A stretch of DNA of 64,000 bases from Ramlibacter lithotrophicus (GCF_012184415.1 NZ_VTOX01000002.1:372001-436000), one strand, 5' to 3'. Positions 44,438 through 53,520 are shown, counted from the first letter of the stretch. Numbers and translations: made by a program. The notes: generated from the sequence alone by a model not told the origin.

Positions 44438-44914
44438 ATGTACCAGCGCATCATCGTTCCCGTCGACGGAAGCCAGACCTCGAACCAGGCGCTCGCCACG
44501 GCGCTGGGACTCGCCCGGGAAAGCGGCGGCCGCGTGCGGCTGGTCCACGTCGTGGAGGAAATGGCCTACCTCACGGGGTACGACCAGTTCGGCGGCTATG
44601 CCGGCGACCTGCAGAAGATCATGCGCGAGACCGGTGCCGGCATCCTGGCGAGCGGCGTCGCCACCGCGCGCGAGGCGGGCGTCGAAGCCGAGGAAGTGCT
44701 GTACGACAATCTCGGCGAACGGTTGCCGGAGGTGGTGGCCGACGAGGCGCGCCGCTGGAACGCCGATCTGATCGTCGTCGGCACCCACGGCCGGCGCGGC
44801 GTCGGCCGGATCCTGATGGGCAGCGGCGCGGAGCAGATCGTGCGCATGGCGCCGGTGCCGGTGCTGGTGATCCGGTCGCCGCGGGCCGATGCCGGGGAAG
44901 CGGCGAAAACCTGA
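44438..44914 (+). CDS. universal stress protein (UspA family)
   Basis: This 158-residue single UspA domain starts MYQRIIVPVDGSQTSNQALATALGLA and ends with LIVVGTHGRRGVGRILMGSGAEQIVRMAPVPVLVIR, the complete nucleotide-binding loop G-X2-G-X9-G(S). It is the fourth gene of the FNR-driven yqj operon, 23 bases after yqjK, with AAGGAGG well placed before the ATG. Four Usp proteins in all lie between 38 and 54 kb. Confidence 0.92.
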   Translation: MYQRIIVPVDGSQTSNQALATALGLARESGGRVRLVHVVEEMAYLTGYDQFGGYAGDLQKIMRETGAGILASGVATAREAGVEAEEVLYDNLGERLPEVVADEARRWNADLIVVGTHGRRGVGRILMGSGAEQIVRMAPVPVLVIRSPRADAGEAAKT

Positions 44915-44927
44915 GCGCGCCCGCTCA

Positions 44928-45036
44928 GAGGCTGTGAATGAATTGATCGCGCCCGCGACGGGGCGCCTCACACAGGCAACGAGATTCGGGTCACGAACAA
45001 GGCTCGCGCGGGCGTGAGGAATTCGTTCACAGCCTC
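44928..45036. repeat. 109-bp inverted-repeat element between convergent genes
   Basis: GAGGCTGTGAATGAATT (44928-44944) and AATTCGTTCACAGCCTC (45020-45036) pair over 16 of 17 positions. Complementarity continues weakly inward through GCGCCCGCG and CGCGGGCG. The right end abuts the stop codon of the last cco-operon gene at 45037. No T-run is present. It may be a long-stem bidirectional terminator, an mRNA stabiliser or a small dispersed repeat. Confidence 0.75.
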
Positions 45037-45330
45037 TCACGCTTTGCCGGCGGGATGGGGACAGCCCTGCGGCCGCTCCTGCGGCTTGAACGGACATCCG
45101 TTCACTTCGGCGGCTGTCTTCAACAGCAGCATGGTGAGCGCGCACGCAGCGGCGCTGATCGCCCAGAACGCGAAGAACGCCAGCGTGTAGACGCCCTGCG
45201 CCGAAAGTCCCAGCGGCCGGTCGGACGAGGCGAGCGCGGCCGGATCCACCACCGCGAACACCACCAGTTCCAGCAGGCACGCGGCCAAAAAAGCGGGCCA
45301 GACCACCCGCATCACGTTGAGGTTGGTCAT
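45037..45330 (-). CDS. small membrane protein at the end of the cbb3 oxidase operon
   Basis: This 97-residue protein has two membrane segments (about residues 9-30 and 46-70) and a Cys/Pro-rich C-terminal tail (NGCPFKPQERPQGCPHPAGKA). I do not recognise a named family, though similar short proteins commonly close cco operons in Burkholderiales. The two tail cysteines might bind copper or heme. It lies 31 bases after fixH on the same strand, so it is probably the last gene of the oxidase transcript. Confidence 0.7.
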   Translation of the reverse strand: MTNLNVMRVVWPAFLAACLLELVVFAVVDPAALASSDRPLGLSAQGVYTLAFFAFWAISAAACALTMLLLKTAAEVNGCPFKPQERPQGCPHPAGKA

Positions 45331-45361
45331 CGTTCGCCTCCTCGGTTGGAAAGGGCGGACT

Positions 45362-45619
45362 TTACTGCGGATCGGCCGGTGGCGTCGCCGCGTGGTTGCG
45401 GCCCTGCAGCGCCGGCAGCAGCGCCTTCTCGCGGGCCAGCGTCTTGTTGATCTCGATACCGCGGCGGTAATAGTCGGCGTCGACGACCGGATCGGGCGTG
45501 CGCACGGCCAGCCACACAGTGACGAAGCCGGCGACGATCACCGCGGCCGGCCCGGCGATCACCAGCCACACGTAGCCGTGCGACCACCAGGGGGCGCTGC
45601 GATCGGTGGGAATGCTCAT
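45362..45619 (-). CDS. fixH: short FixH-like protein (cbb3 oxidase assembly)
   Basis: This 85-residue protein has one membrane segment (VWLVIAGPAAVIVAGFVTVWLAV) followed by the FixH-type motif PVVDADYYRRGIEINKTLAREK. The usual FixH/CcoH is about 150 residues with a longer periplasmic domain; this form keeps only the anchor and the YYRRG helix. FixH-class proteins help assemble cbb3 oxidase. It is 11 bases from ccoG and in the same operon. The assignment rests mainly on the motif and context. Confidence 0.78.
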   Translation of the reverse strand: MSIPTDRSAPWWSHGYVWLVIAGPAAVIVAGFVTVWLAVRTPDPVVDADYYRRGIEINKTLAREKALLPALQGRNHAATPPADPQ

Positions 45620-45630
45620 GGCGGGAATCC

Positions 45631-47064
45631 TTAGCGAGGCACGAGGAACACGGACTTCTCGCTCACGTGAGCGTCGCCCGCGGCCGTGCCGATGTTGAAG
45701 TGGATCGGGTGCGAGCCTGGGGGCGCGGACCCGTAGGGAATCTGCAGCCGCACGGCCACCCAGCGGGCTTCCGCCGCGCCGACCTGCACCTGCGCTTCCG
45801 AGGCCACGACCAGCCCCGGCAGGCCTTCGGCGGCGATGCGATAGGTCTGGGACTCCTCCGTCGCGTTCATGACCTGCAGGCGATACACGTTCTCCAGCTT
45901 GCCGCCGGGGACGATGCGCGACAGCGCCGCGCGGTCGCGCACCACGTCGACCTTCAGCGGCGTGCGCGCCACGAGGCTCGCCACCAGCACCAGGGCCAGC
46001 GCGGCCAGCACCGCGCCGTAGACCAGCACCCGCGGCCGCAGGACGCGGCGCCACATCTGCGGCTTGTCCCAGCCCTTGGCGAGCGCGTTCTGCGTGGTGA
46101 AGCGGATCAGCCCCTTGGGGTAGTTCATCTTCTCCATCACCGTGTCGCACACGTCGACGCAGGCCGCGCAGCCGATGCACTCGTACTGCAGCCCGTTGCG
46201 GATGTCGATGCCGGTCGGGCACACCTGCACGCACAGGCTGCAGTCGACGCAGGAGCCGAGCGAGAGCGCCGCCGGGTCGGCCTTGCGCGAGCGCGAGCCG
46301 CGCGGCTCGCCGCGGCCGGCGTCGTAGCTCACGATCAGCGTGTCGGGGTCGAACATCGCGCTCTGGAAGCGCGCGTACGGGCACATGTACTTGCACACCT
46401 GCTCGCGCAGGAAGCCGGCATTGCCGTAGGTGGCGAAGCCGTAGAAGAACACCCAGAACACCTCCCACGAGCTCAGTTGCAGGCCCATGAGGTCTGCGCC
46501 GAGCTGGCGGATCGACGAGAAATAGCCGACGAAGGTAAAGCCGGTCCAGAACGCGACGGCGATCCAGATGAAGTGCTTGACACCCTTGCGGGCGAGCTTG
46601 GCCGGCGACATGGGACCGGCGTCCAGCCGCATCCGGGCGACCCGGCTGCCCTCGACCTGGCGCTCGATCCACAGGAAGATCTCCGTGTAGACGGTCTGCG
46701 GGCACGAGAAGCCGCACCACAGCCGCCCCGCCACGGCGGTGAACAGGAACAGCGACAGCGCGCTGATCACCAGCAGCGCGGTGAGGTAGATGAAGTCCTG
46801 CGGGTACAGCACGTACCCGAAGATGTAGAAGCGGCGCGCGCCGAGGTCGAACAGGACCGCCTGGCGCTGGCCCCATTCGAGCCAGGGCAGCCCGTAGAAG
46901 ATGATCTGCGTGAGCCAGACGAACGCCCAGCGCCAGCGCGCGAAGAGGCCCTTGGCCTCGCGCGGATAGATCTTCTTCTGCGCTTCGTAGAGGGAGCCGC
47001 CGCCGCCCGCGTCAACCGGGACCGAGGCGATCGGGATCACCTTGCGCGTGGCCTGCTGCTGCAC
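45631..47064 (-). CDS. ccoG: cbb3 oxidase accessory iron-sulfur protein CcoG
   Basis: This 477-residue membrane protein has about five membrane segments in the first 220 residues. Two [4Fe-4S] ferredoxin motifs follow, CVDCSLCVQVCPTGID and CIGCAACVDVCDTVM, near residues 262-315, along with the NapH-type GFSCPQTVYTEIFLWIER motif. A C-terminal immunoglobulin-like domain completes it. CcoG reduces Cu(II) for delivery to the oxidase's copper site. It directly follows ccoP, as usual. Confidence 0.95.
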   Translation of the reverse strand: MQQQATRKVIPIASVPVDAGGGGSLYEAQKKIYPREAKGLFARWRWAFVWLTQIIFYGLPWLEWGQRQAVLFDLGARRFYIFGYVLYPQDFIYLTALLVISALSLFLFTAVAGRLWCGFSCPQTVYTEIFLWIERQVEGSRVARMRLDAGPMSPAKLARKGVKHFIWIAVAFWTGFTFVGYFSSIRQLGADLMGLQLSSWEVFWVFFYGFATYGNAGFLREQVCKYMCPYARFQSAMFDPDTLIVSYDAGRGEPRGSRSRKADPAALSLGSCVDCSLCVQVCPTGIDIRNGLQYECIGCAACVDVCDTVMEKMNYPKGLIRFTTQNALAKGWDKPQMWRRVLRPRVLVYGAVLAALALVLVASLVARTPLKVDVVRDRAALSRIVPGGKLENVYRLQVMNATEESQTYRIAAEGLPGLVVASEAQVQVGAAEARWVAVRLQIPYGSAPPGSHPIHFNIGTAAGDAHVSEKSVFLVPR

Positions 47065-47073
47065 CGGCCCCCC

Positions 47074-47994
47074 TCAAGGCTTCGCCGGCGCCGGCTTGTT
47101 GCCGAGGCTCCAGACGTAGGTAGCGAGCACGTGGATCTGCGCGTCGGTCAGCTTGCCGGCCTGCGCCGGCATTTCGTTGGCCTTGCCGGCGGTGATCATG
47201 TTGACGATCGCCTGCTCGCCCCAGCCGTGCAGCCATACGTCGTCGGTGAGGTTGGGCGCGCCCATCGCCTGGTTGCCCTTGCCGTCCATGCCGTGGCAGG
47301 CGGCGCACGCGGTGAACTTCGTCTTGCCCAGCTGCGCGCGGACCGAGTCGTGCGGGCCGTTCGACAGGCTCAGCACGTAGTGCGCGACGTTCCTCACGTC
47401 CTCGGGCGTGCCCACGGCCGCCGCCATCGGCGGCATCAGGCCCTTGCGCCCCTGCGTGATCGTCTCCCTGATCTTGTCGGGGCTGCCGCCGTAAAGCCAG
47501 TCGGCATCCGCGAGGTTCGGGAAGCTCTTGCTGCCGCGCGCATCCGAGCCGTGGCACTGCGCGCAGTTGTTCATGAACAGCCGCTCGCCGATCGCCATCG
47601 CGTTCGCGTCGCCGGCGAGGTCCTCGGTCTTCCTGGCGGTGAACTGCGCATACAGCGGCGCCAGCTCCTTGTTGGCCTGCTGCACCTCGGCGTCGTACTC
47701 GCCGCGCGTGGTCCAGCGCAGCTCGCCCTGGTAACTGCCCAGGCCCGGGTAGGCCACCAGGTACAGCAGCGAGAACACGATGGTGATGACGAACAGCCAC
47801 ATCCACCAGCGCGGCATCGGGTTGTTCATCTCGCGCAGGTCGTCGTCCCAGACGTGGCCGGTCGTGTTGTCGGCGGTGGCTGAAGGCGTCTTGCCGCGGG
47901 CCGTGATCCACAGCAGCAGCAGGCACGCGACGATGCTCACCACGGTGAGTCCGGCCACGTACACCGACCAGAATTCGGTATTGAAATCGCTCAT
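47074..47994 (-). CDS. ccoP: cbb3 oxidase diheme cytochrome c subunit CcoP
   Basis: This 306-residue subunit has two N-terminal membrane segments (about residues 7-28 and 58-78) and two heme c motifs: CAQCHGSDARG near residue 137 and CAACHGMDGKG near 223, each followed by a Met ligand segment (GLMPPM, ANEMPAQ). It relays electrons from soluble cytochromes to CcoO/CcoN. Length and spacing are normal. The gene lies 12 bases after ccoQ. Confidence 0.96.
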   Translation of the reverse strand: MSDFNTEFWSVYVAGLTVVSIVACLLLLWITARGKTPSATADNTTGHVWDDDLREMNNPMPRWWMWLFVITIVFSLLYLVAYPGLGSYQGELRWTTRGEYDAEVQQANKELAPLYAQFTARKTEDLAGDANAMAIGERLFMNNCAQCHGSDARGSKSFPNLADADWLYGGSPDKIRETITQGRKGLMPPMAAAVGTPEDVRNVAHYVLSLSNGPHDSVRAQLGKTKFTACAACHGMDGKGNQAMGAPNLTDDVWLHGWGEQAIVNMITAGKANEMPAQAGKLTDAQIHVLATYVWSLGNKPAPAKP

Positions 47995-48006
47995 GGGGTC
48001 CCCGGC

Positions 48007-48147
48007 TTACTGGTCGTGGTCGAACGGGATCTGGCCCGCTTCCTGGAAGTGCTCGCGGTTGCGGCGGTCGTACGCCCACCAGACGATGGCCAGGAAGGCG
48101 ACCAGGCTGGCCAGCGTGGAGGCTATGCGCAGGAAGGTGATGTCCAT
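48007..48147 (-). CDS. ccoQ: cbb3 oxidase small subunit CcoQ
   Basis: This 46-residue protein begins MDITFLRIASTLASLVAFLA, has one membrane segment (residues 8-26) and then the charged tail YDRRNREHFQEAGQIPF. This is the classic CcoQ pattern of one helix followed by RR...F.EA...PF. It stabilises the oxidase complex. It was read directly from the sequence between ccoO and ccoP; the ATG is preceded by AGGGAGCACCA. Confidence 0.93.
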   Translation of the reverse strand: MDITFLRIASTLASLVAFLAIVWWAYDRRNREHFQEAGQIPFDHDQ

Positions 48148-48163
48148 TGGTGCTCCCTGTTTC

Positions 48164-48790
48164 CTATTTCAGCGTGCGGCCCATGCCCTGCAGGTAGGCG
48201 ATGAGCGCTTCCATTTCGGTCTTGCCCTTCACCGCCTCGGCGGCGCCGGCGATCTCGGCATCGGTGTACGGCACGCCGACGGTGCGCAGGGCCTTCATGT
48301 GCCTGGGCATGGCGGCTGCGTCCACGGTGTTCTTCTCCAGCCACGGATAGGCCGGCATGTTGGACTCGGGCACCACGTCGCGCGGATTCACGAGGTGGAT
48401 GCGGTGCCACTCGTCGCTGTACTTGCCGCCGACACGGTGCAGGTCGGGGCCGGTGCGCTTGCTGCCCCACTGGAACGGGCGGTCGTAGACGAACTCGCCG
48501 GCGACCGAGTAGTGCCCGTAGCGCATGGTCTCGGCGCGGAACGGCCGGATCATCTGCGAGTGGCAGTTGTAGCAGCCTTCGCGCTGGTAGACGTCGCGGC
48601 CGGCCAGCTGCAGCGCGGTGTAGGGCTTGAGGCCGGCGATCGGCTCGGTGGTGGACTTCTGGAAGAACAGCGGCACGATCTCGACCAGGCCGCCGATGGC
48701 GACGACCAGCAGGATCAGCACGATCATCAGGAAGTTGCTGGTCTCGACCTTCTCGTGGGTGAAACCGGTGGATTGGTTGGTATTGCTCAT
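48164..48790 (-). CDS. ccoO: cbb3 oxidase monoheme cytochrome c subunit CcoO
   Basis: This 208-residue subunit has an N-terminal membrane anchor ([20 protein letters not shown]) and the heme motif [15 protein letters not shown] near residue 75. It carries the CcoO-typical [16 protein letters not shown] block and the Met ligand in [10 protein letters not shown]. It passes electrons from CcoP to the binuclear centre in CcoN. The 16 bases after ccoN hold its ribosome-binding site. Confidence 0.96.
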   Translation of the reverse strand: MSNTNQSTGFTHEKVETSNFLMIVLILLVVAIGGLVEIVPLFFQKSTTEPIAGLKPYTALQLAGRDVYQREGCYNCHSQMIRPFRAETMRYGHYSVAGEFVYDRPFQWGSKRTGPDLHRVGGKYSDEWHRIHLVNPRDVVPESNMPAYPWLEKNTVDAAAMPRHMKALRTVGVPYTDAEIAGAAEAVKGKTEMEALIAYLQGMGRTLK

Positions 48791-48806
48791 GGTGTCGTGT
48801 GCTCCG

Positions 48807-50240
48807 TCAGGCGGCGGCGGGGACGGCCACCGGGACGCGCACCGACCGGCCGCGCGCCACCGTCATCCAGGTGTTCCAGGCCATCACGCACATGCCGGCG
48901 AGGTACAGCAGGCCGCCCAGGGCGCGGATCACGTAGAAGGGATAGGTCGCCTTGACCGATTCGACGAAGGTGTAGGTCAGCGTGCCGTCGGCGTTGACGG
49001 CGCGCCACATCAGGCCCTGCATCACGCCGGCGATCCACATCGCGGCGATGTACAGCACGATGCCGATGGTGGCGATCCAGAAGTGCAGCTCGATGGCCGG
49101 CACCGAATACATCTTCTTCTGGCCGTACAGGCGCGGCACCAGGTAGTACAGCGAGCCCATGGTGATCAGGCCGACCCAGCCCAGCGCCCCGGAGTGCACG
49201 TGGCCGACGGTCCAGTCGGTGTAGTGCGAGAGCGCGTTGACGGTCTTGATCGACATCATCGGGCCCTCGAACGTGCTCATGCCGTAGAACGACAGCGACA
49301 CGATCAGGAAACGCAGCACCGGGTCGTCGCGCAATTTGTGCCACGCGCCCGACAGCGTCATCATCCCGTTGATCATCCCGCCCCAGCTCGGGGCCAGCAG
49401 GATCAGCGAGAACACCATGCCGACCGACTGGGTCCAGTCCGGCAGCGCCGTGTAGTGCAGGTGGTGCGGGCCGGCCCACATGTAGGTGAAGATCAGGGCC
49501 CAGAAGTGGACGATCGACAGGCGGTAGCTGTAGACGGGCCGCTCGGCCTGCTTCGGGATGAAGTAGTACATCATTCCCAGGAAGCCGGCGGTGAGGAAGA
49601 AGCCAACCGCGTTATGGCCGTACCACCACTGGATCATCGCGTCCTGCACGCCGGCGTAGGCCGAGTAGGACTTCATCCAGCCGGCGGGGATCGCGGCGCT
49701 GTTGACCAGGTGCAGGATCGCGACCGCCAGGATGAAGGCGCCGTAGAACCAGTTCGCCACGTAGATGTGGCGCACCTTGCGGATGCCGATGGTGCCGAAG
49801 AAGACGATCGCATAGGAGACCCAGACCAGCGTGATCAGGATGTCGATCGGCCACTCGAGCTCGGCATACTCCTTGCTTGACGTGTAACCGAGGGGCAGGC
49901 TGATCGCCGCGGCGACGATCACGGCCTGCCAGCCCCAGAAGGTGAAGGCGGCGAGCTTGTCGCCGAACAGGCGCACATGGCAGGTGCGCTGCACCACGTA
50001 GTAGCTGGTGGCGAAGAGCGCGCAGCCCCCGAAGGCGAAGATCACCGCGTTGGTGTGCAGCGGCCGCAGCCGGCCGTAACTCAGCCAGGGGATGCCGAAA
50101 TTCAATTCGGGCCAGGCGAGCTGGGCGGCGATGAACACCCCCACCAGCATCCCCACGACCCCCCAGACCACTGCCGCCAGCGAGAACTGGCGCACAACGG
50201 TGTCGTTGTACAGCGCCGTCCCGGCTCCCTGTTTATCCAT
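48807..50240 (-). CDS. ccoN: cbb3 oxidase catalytic subunit CcoN
   Basis: This 477-residue heme-copper oxidase subunit has about twelve membrane segments and reduces oxygen at a high-affinity heme b3-CuB site. His ligands are visible in [27 protein letters not shown] (with the cross-linked Tyr of cbb3 nearby), [12 protein letters not shown] and [16 protein letters not shown]. It heads the operon ccoNOQPG-fixH. Two FNR boxes in the 113-base leader (50299-50312, 50328-50341) fit the known control of cbb3 by low oxygen. Confidence 0.97.
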   Translation of the reverse strand: MDKQGAGTALYNDTVVRQFSLAAVVWGVVGMLVGVFIAAQLAWPELNFGIPWLSYGRLRPLHTNAVIFAFGGCALFATSYYVVQRTCHVRLFGDKLAAFTFWGWQAVIVAAAISLPLGYTSSKEYAELEWPIDILITLVWVSYAIVFFGTIGIRKVRHIYVANWFYGAFILAVAILHLVNSAAIPAGWMKSYSAYAGVQDAMIQWWYGHNAVGFFLTAGFLGMMYYFIPKQAERPVYSYRLSIVHFWALIFTYMWAGPHHLHYTALPDWTQSVGMVFSLILLAPSWGGMINGMMTLSGAWHKLRDDPVLRFLIVSLSFYGMSTFEGPMMSIKTVNALSHYTDWTVGHVHSGALGWVGLITMGSLYYLVPRLYGQKKMYSVPAIELHFWIATIGIVLYIAAMWIAGVMQGLMWRAVNADGTLTYTFVESVKATYPFYVIRALGGLLYLAGMCVMAWNTWMTVARGRSVRVPVAVPAAA

Positions 50241-50298
50241 GGTGCTCTACCCGTTTTTCGTGACCGCCGGAGTGTTGCTGCGCTGCGGCGAGGAACTG

Positions 50299-50312
50299 TT
50301 GACGCAGATCAA
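50299..50312 (-). promoter_or_regulatory. FNR box 1 of the cbb3 oxidase operon
   Basis: TTGACGCAGATCAA lies 59 bases before the ccoN ATG at 50240, the right place for activation of the oxidase operon at low oxygen. The -10 element is not obvious. Confidence 0.7.
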
Positions 50313-50327
50313 ACTCGCCGGAAAAGG

Positions 50328-50341
50328 TTGATCGAGATCAA
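50328..50341 (-). promoter_or_regulatory. FNR box 2 of the cbb3 oxidase operon
   Basis: TTGATCGAGATCAA matches the FNR consensus fully, 88 bases before ccoN and 29 bp (centre to centre) above box 1. It also directly follows the ccoS stop. The tandem arrangement suggests cooperative activation or a second regulator of the FNR/DNR class. Confidence 0.72.
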
Positions 50342-50353
50342 ACTTTCGGTTGA

Positions 50354-50491
50354 TCAATCGGAGCGCAGGATGCGCTCTCCCTCGGCATCCACCGACTCGA
50401 ACTGGCCGCGCCAGACGGCCCAGCCGAGCGCCCCCAGAATCAGCAGCGCGAGCGCGACCGACAGCGGGATGAGGATGAAGAGAATATCCAT
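50354..50491 (-). CDS. ccoS: cbb3 oxidase maturation protein CcoS
   Basis: This 45-residue protein was read directly from the sequence: MDILFILIPLSVALALLILG, a single membrane segment, then WAVWRGQFESVDAEGERIL, the CcoS signature W-X2-(R/K)-X-GQF-(D/E)-(S/D)-(L/V)-(D/E). CcoS is needed for heme insertion into CcoN. It lies between ccoI and ccoN on the same strand, as in other cbb3 gene sets. It is too short for routine gene finders. Confidence 0.92.
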   Translation of the reverse strand: MDILFILIPLSVALALLILGALGWAVWRGQFESVDAEGERILRSD

Positions 50492-50544
50492 GATGACTAA
50501 TATAAATTGATTCGGGATGGGCGTCCATACCCGGCGAGGGCTAT

Positions 50545-50556
50545 GGGAGTACTCCC
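50545..50556. promoter_or_regulatory. nested palindrome in the ccoI-ccoS gap
   Basis: GGGAGTACTCCC is a perfect 12-base palindrome, framed by TACCC (50528-50532) on the left and GGGTA on the right (near 50563). The right arm includes ATGGGTA, which fits the NarL heptamer TACYYMT on the minus strand. It lies 54 bases above ccoS and may be a regulator site; which regulator is a guess. Confidence 0.35.
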
Positions 50557-50620
50557 GGGAATGGGTAGCTGGGGGATGGCGGATTCATTCGCTGACGTTG
50601 ATATATGGCGCCGCCCGGAT

Positions 50621-52960
50621 TCAGGCGGACTGGCCCGCGAGCGGCACGGGCGCGGCGGTTGCCTCGCCCTCCCCGGCCGGGCCTGAGATCCGCGCCAGCC
50701 GCGCGGCGTTCGCCACCACCAGCAGCGAACTCGCCGCCATGCCCAGGCCGGCCAGCCATGGCGGCATCCAGCCGACGACCGCGAGCGGCACGCACACGGC
50801 GTTGTAGCCGGCGGCCCAGGCGAGGTTCTGGCGGACGATGCGCTGCGTCCGCCGGGCCTGGGCCACCAGCGTGCCGACGGCCAGCAACTGCCCGCCGAGC
50901 ACGATGAAATCCGATCTCGCCTGTGCCAGCGGCACGGCGTCGCCCATGGCGATCGAGACGTCCGCACGGGCCAGCACCGGGCCGTCGTTCACACCATCGC
51001 CGACCATTGCCACGCGCCGGCCCGCCGCCTGCGCCCGGCGCACCCGGTCGAGCTTGTCCTCGGGCGAGCAGTCGCCGTGCGCCTCCGCGATGCCGGCGCG
51101 CCGCGCCAGCCGCTGCACGGCGGGGGCGGCGTCGCCCGAGAGCAACTGCACCTGCAGGCCCTCGCGCCTCAGCACCGCGACGGCGGCCGCCGCATCGGTG
51201 CGGATCGTCTCGTCGAGTTCGAAACGGGCCAGCCACCCAGCGTCGTCGGCGAGGTGGACCATCGATTGTCCGGCTGGCGCCGCCCCGGCCGGTGCGCCGC
51301 AGAAGGCGGCGGACCCGAGCCGCAGTTGCCGGGCCGGCGCGCCCGGCACGGTCAGCCGGCCCTCCACGCCGCGACCCGCCTGTTCCGCCACCTCGCTCGC
51401 CGGCCAGGTCTCGCTGCCGGCCGCCGCCACGATCGCCCGCGATGCCGGGTGCAGCGAGTGGCGCGCCAGCGAAGCCGCCAGCGCCACCGCCTCGCCGGCG
51501 TCCACGCCGGGGCGCGTGCGCGTGGCGCAGACTCCCATGCGGTCGAGCGTCAAGGTCCCGGTCTTGTCGAACACCACGGTGTCGATGCCGGCGCAGGACT
51601 CCAGCCCCTGCAGGCGCCGCACCAGGATGCCTTGCCGGGCGAGGGCGCCAGCCGCGGCCAGCGTCGCCGCCGGCGTGGCCAGGGACAGGGCGCAGGGGCA
51701 GGTGACGATCAGCACGGCCACCGCCACGCCGAGCGCCTGCGCCGGATCCACCGCCCACCACCACGCCGCCGAACCCGCGGCCGCGGCCAGCACGGCCAGC
51801 AGGAAGGGGCTCGCGATGCGGTCCGCGATGCGCGCCAGCCGCGGCTTTTCGACCGCGGCCTGCTCCATCAACGCGACGATGCCGGCGTAGCGGGTCTCGC
51901 CGCCGGTGCGCTCCACCCGCACCAGCACCACGCCGCTCAGGTTCTGGCTGCCGGCGATCACCGGCTCGCCCGCCGCACGCGCCAGCGGCCGGGATTCACC
52001 CGTCAGCAGCGACTCATCGACCCGGGTCCGGCCCTCCAGCACGACGCCGTCGGCCGGGAACACCTCGCCCGGCAGCACCCTGATCACATCACGCGCCGCG
52101 AGGCGGCGTGCGGCGACGCGCTCGAAGCCGCCGTCCGGGCGCTGCCGCTCGATCGCCTGCGGCAGTCGCCGCATCAGGGCCTCGAGCGAACCGGCCGTCC
52201 GGTCGCGCAGCCGCTGCTCCAGGAGCCGGCCCGACAGCAGGAAGAAGACGAACATGGTCACCGAGTCGAACCAGACCTCGCTGCCCAGGATGCCGGACGG
52301 ATCGAAGGTGGCGGCGGTGCTGGCGCCGAAGGCGATCGCGATCCCCGCCGCCACCGGCACGTCCATGCCCACTGTCCGGCGGCGCAGGTCGCGCAGCGCG
52401 GCGGCCAGGAACGGCCAGCAGGAAAAAAGCACCACCGGCAGCGTGAGCACCCACGACGCCCAGCGCAGCAGCGACGCGATGTCCGGGGTGATCTCGCCCG
52501 GCGCGGCGACATAGGCGGGCCATGCGTACATCATCACCTGCATCATGCAGAAGCCCGCCACCAGCCAGCGCCAGAGCAGCAGGCGCTGCTCCCTGGTGCG
52601 GGCGGCGGCATCGAGCAGATCGCCGGCGGGCACCGCGCCGTAACCGGCGCGCTGCAGCGCGGCGAGCCATTGCGAAGGCCGGCTCGTCTCCGGCGACCAG
52701 GTCACGCGGGCAGTGGCACTGGCGCCGTTGACCTGCACCGCCTGCACGCCGGGGACTTGCGCCAGCGCCTGTTCCACGGTGAGCGCGCACGACGCACAGT
52801 GCATCCCCTGGATCGCGAGGTACGACTCCTGCCAGCCTTCGTGGTCGCGCAGCGGCCGGCTGAACGCGGCCCATTCCAGCGGGTCGTCGACGGCGTGCCA
52901 GCCACCGGCCGGCGCAGCCTGCACGCGGCCGGTGTCGGGAGCAAGGACGTCAGGTTGCAT
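50621..52960 (-). CDS. ccoI: copper P-type ATPase of cbb3 oxidase assembly, CcoI
   Basis: This 779-residue P1B-type ATPase has an N-terminal metal-binding domain with GMHCASCALTV near residue 54 and about eight membrane segments. The ion path is CPC in VTCPCALSLATP, the phosphorylation site DKTGTLTLDRMG, the TGES loop LLTGESRPLA and the hinge MVGDGVNDGPVLARADV. CcoI exports copper from the cytoplasm for CuB in CcoN. The C-terminal region is complete. It precedes ccoS on the same strand. Confidence 0.95.
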   Translation of the reverse strand: MQPDVLAPDTGRVQAAPAGGWHAVDDPLEWAAFSRPLRDHEGWQESYLAIQGMHCASCALTVEQALAQVPGVQAVQVNGASATARVTWSPETSRPSQWLAALQRAGYGAVPAGDLLDAAARTREQRLLLWRWLVAGFCMMQVMMYAWPAYVAAPGEITPDIASLLRWASWVLTLPVVLFSCWPFLAAALRDLRRRTVGMDVPVAAGIAIAFGASTAATFDPSGILGSEVWFDSVTMFVFFLLSGRLLEQRLRDRTAGSLEALMRRLPQAIERQRPDGGFERVAARRLAARDVIRVLPGEVFPADGVVLEGRTRVDESLLTGESRPLARAAGEPVIAGSQNLSGVVLVRVERTGGETRYAGIVALMEQAAVEKPRLARIADRIASPFLLAVLAAAAGSAAWWWAVDPAQALGVAVAVLIVTCPCALSLATPAATLAAAGALARQGILVRRLQGLESCAGIDTVVFDKTGTLTLDRMGVCATRTRPGVDAGEAVALAASLARHSLHPASRAIVAAAGSETWPASEVAEQAGRGVEGRLTVPGAPARQLRLGSAAFCGAPAGAAPAGQSMVHLADDAGWLARFELDETIRTDAAAAVAVLRREGLQVQLLSGDAAPAVQRLARRAGIAEAHGDCSPEDKLDRVRRAQAAGRRVAMVGDGVNDGPVLARADVSIAMGDAVPLAQARSDFIVLGGQLLAVGTLVAQARRTQRIVRQNLAWAAGYNAVCVPLAVVGWMPPWLAGLGMAASSLLVVANAARLARISGPAGEGEATAAPVPLAGQSA

Positions 52961-52994
52961 GCGGCAAGGCTAGGGCCCGGCTGGGGCGACCCCG

Positions 52995-53008
52995 TTGACA
53001 TTGATCAA
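52995..53008 (+). promoter_or_regulatory. FNR box upstream of the usp-usp-narXL genes
   Basis: TTGACATTGATCAA is a consensus FNR site 69 bases before the ATG at 53077. TAAGCT (53030-53035) has its centre exactly 31 bp downstream. The site is also just above the leftward ccoI gene, but the spacing fits the rightward promoter better. Confidence 0.68.
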
Positions 53009-53076
53009 GGGCCAAGGGCCGATGGGCTCTAAGCTCAAGGCGCGGCGCTCAATATCTCGGCCGCGGGAGCACAAGA

Positions 53077-53520
53077 ATGTACCGAAAACTCCTCGTGGCG
53101 ACCGACGGGTCGCCCCTGTCGAAGAAGGCCGTGAAAAGCGCCATCGACCTGGCCGGCGCCATCGGCGCCGAACTGGTCGCGCTGTACGTGGTGCCGCGTT
53201 ATCCGGTGAGCTACTTCGAGGGCGGCATCAGCGTGTCGCCGCAGGAAGTCGCGCGGATCGAAAAGCAGTGGACCGACAAGGGCCAGGACGTGGTCGACGC
53301 CGTCGCCGGCGCGGCGCAGTCCGCCGGCATCAAGGCCAAGGCCGTCGTCGCCCGCTCGGACCTGGTGGCCGAATCCATCCTCGCGGCGGCGAAGAAGCAC
53401 CGCTGCGACCTGATCGTGATGGCCTCGCACGGCCGCAAGGGGATCAAGCGCATCCTGCTGGGCAGCGAAACCCAGCACGTGCTCACGCAGAGCACGGTGC
53501 CCGTCCTCGTCCTGCGCTGA
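53077..53520 (+). CDS. universal stress protein (UspA family)
   Basis: This 147-residue UspA protein starts MYRKLLVATDGSPLSKKAVKSAIDLAGAIGAELVALYV. The nucleotide loop LIVMASHGRKGIKRILLGSETQHVLTQSTVPVLVLR is complete at the C terminus. It is cytoplasmic. It is the first gene after an FNR box, followed 39 bases later by a second usp gene, and both precede narXL. Usp genes under FNR/Anr control support survival without oxygen in other proteobacteria. Confidence 0.93.
   Translation: MYRKLLVATDGSPLSKKAVKSAIDLAGAIGAELVALYVVPRYPVSYFEGGISVSPQEVARIEKQWTDKGQDVVDAVAGAAQSAGIKAKAVVARSDLVAESILAAAKKHRCDLIVMASHGRKGIKRILLGSETQHVLTQSTVPVLVLR

Noticed and set aside
44928..45036. Insertion sequence remnant
   Set aside because: There is no transposase fragment and the arms match no terminal repeat that I recognise. 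Kept only as an inverted-repeat element.
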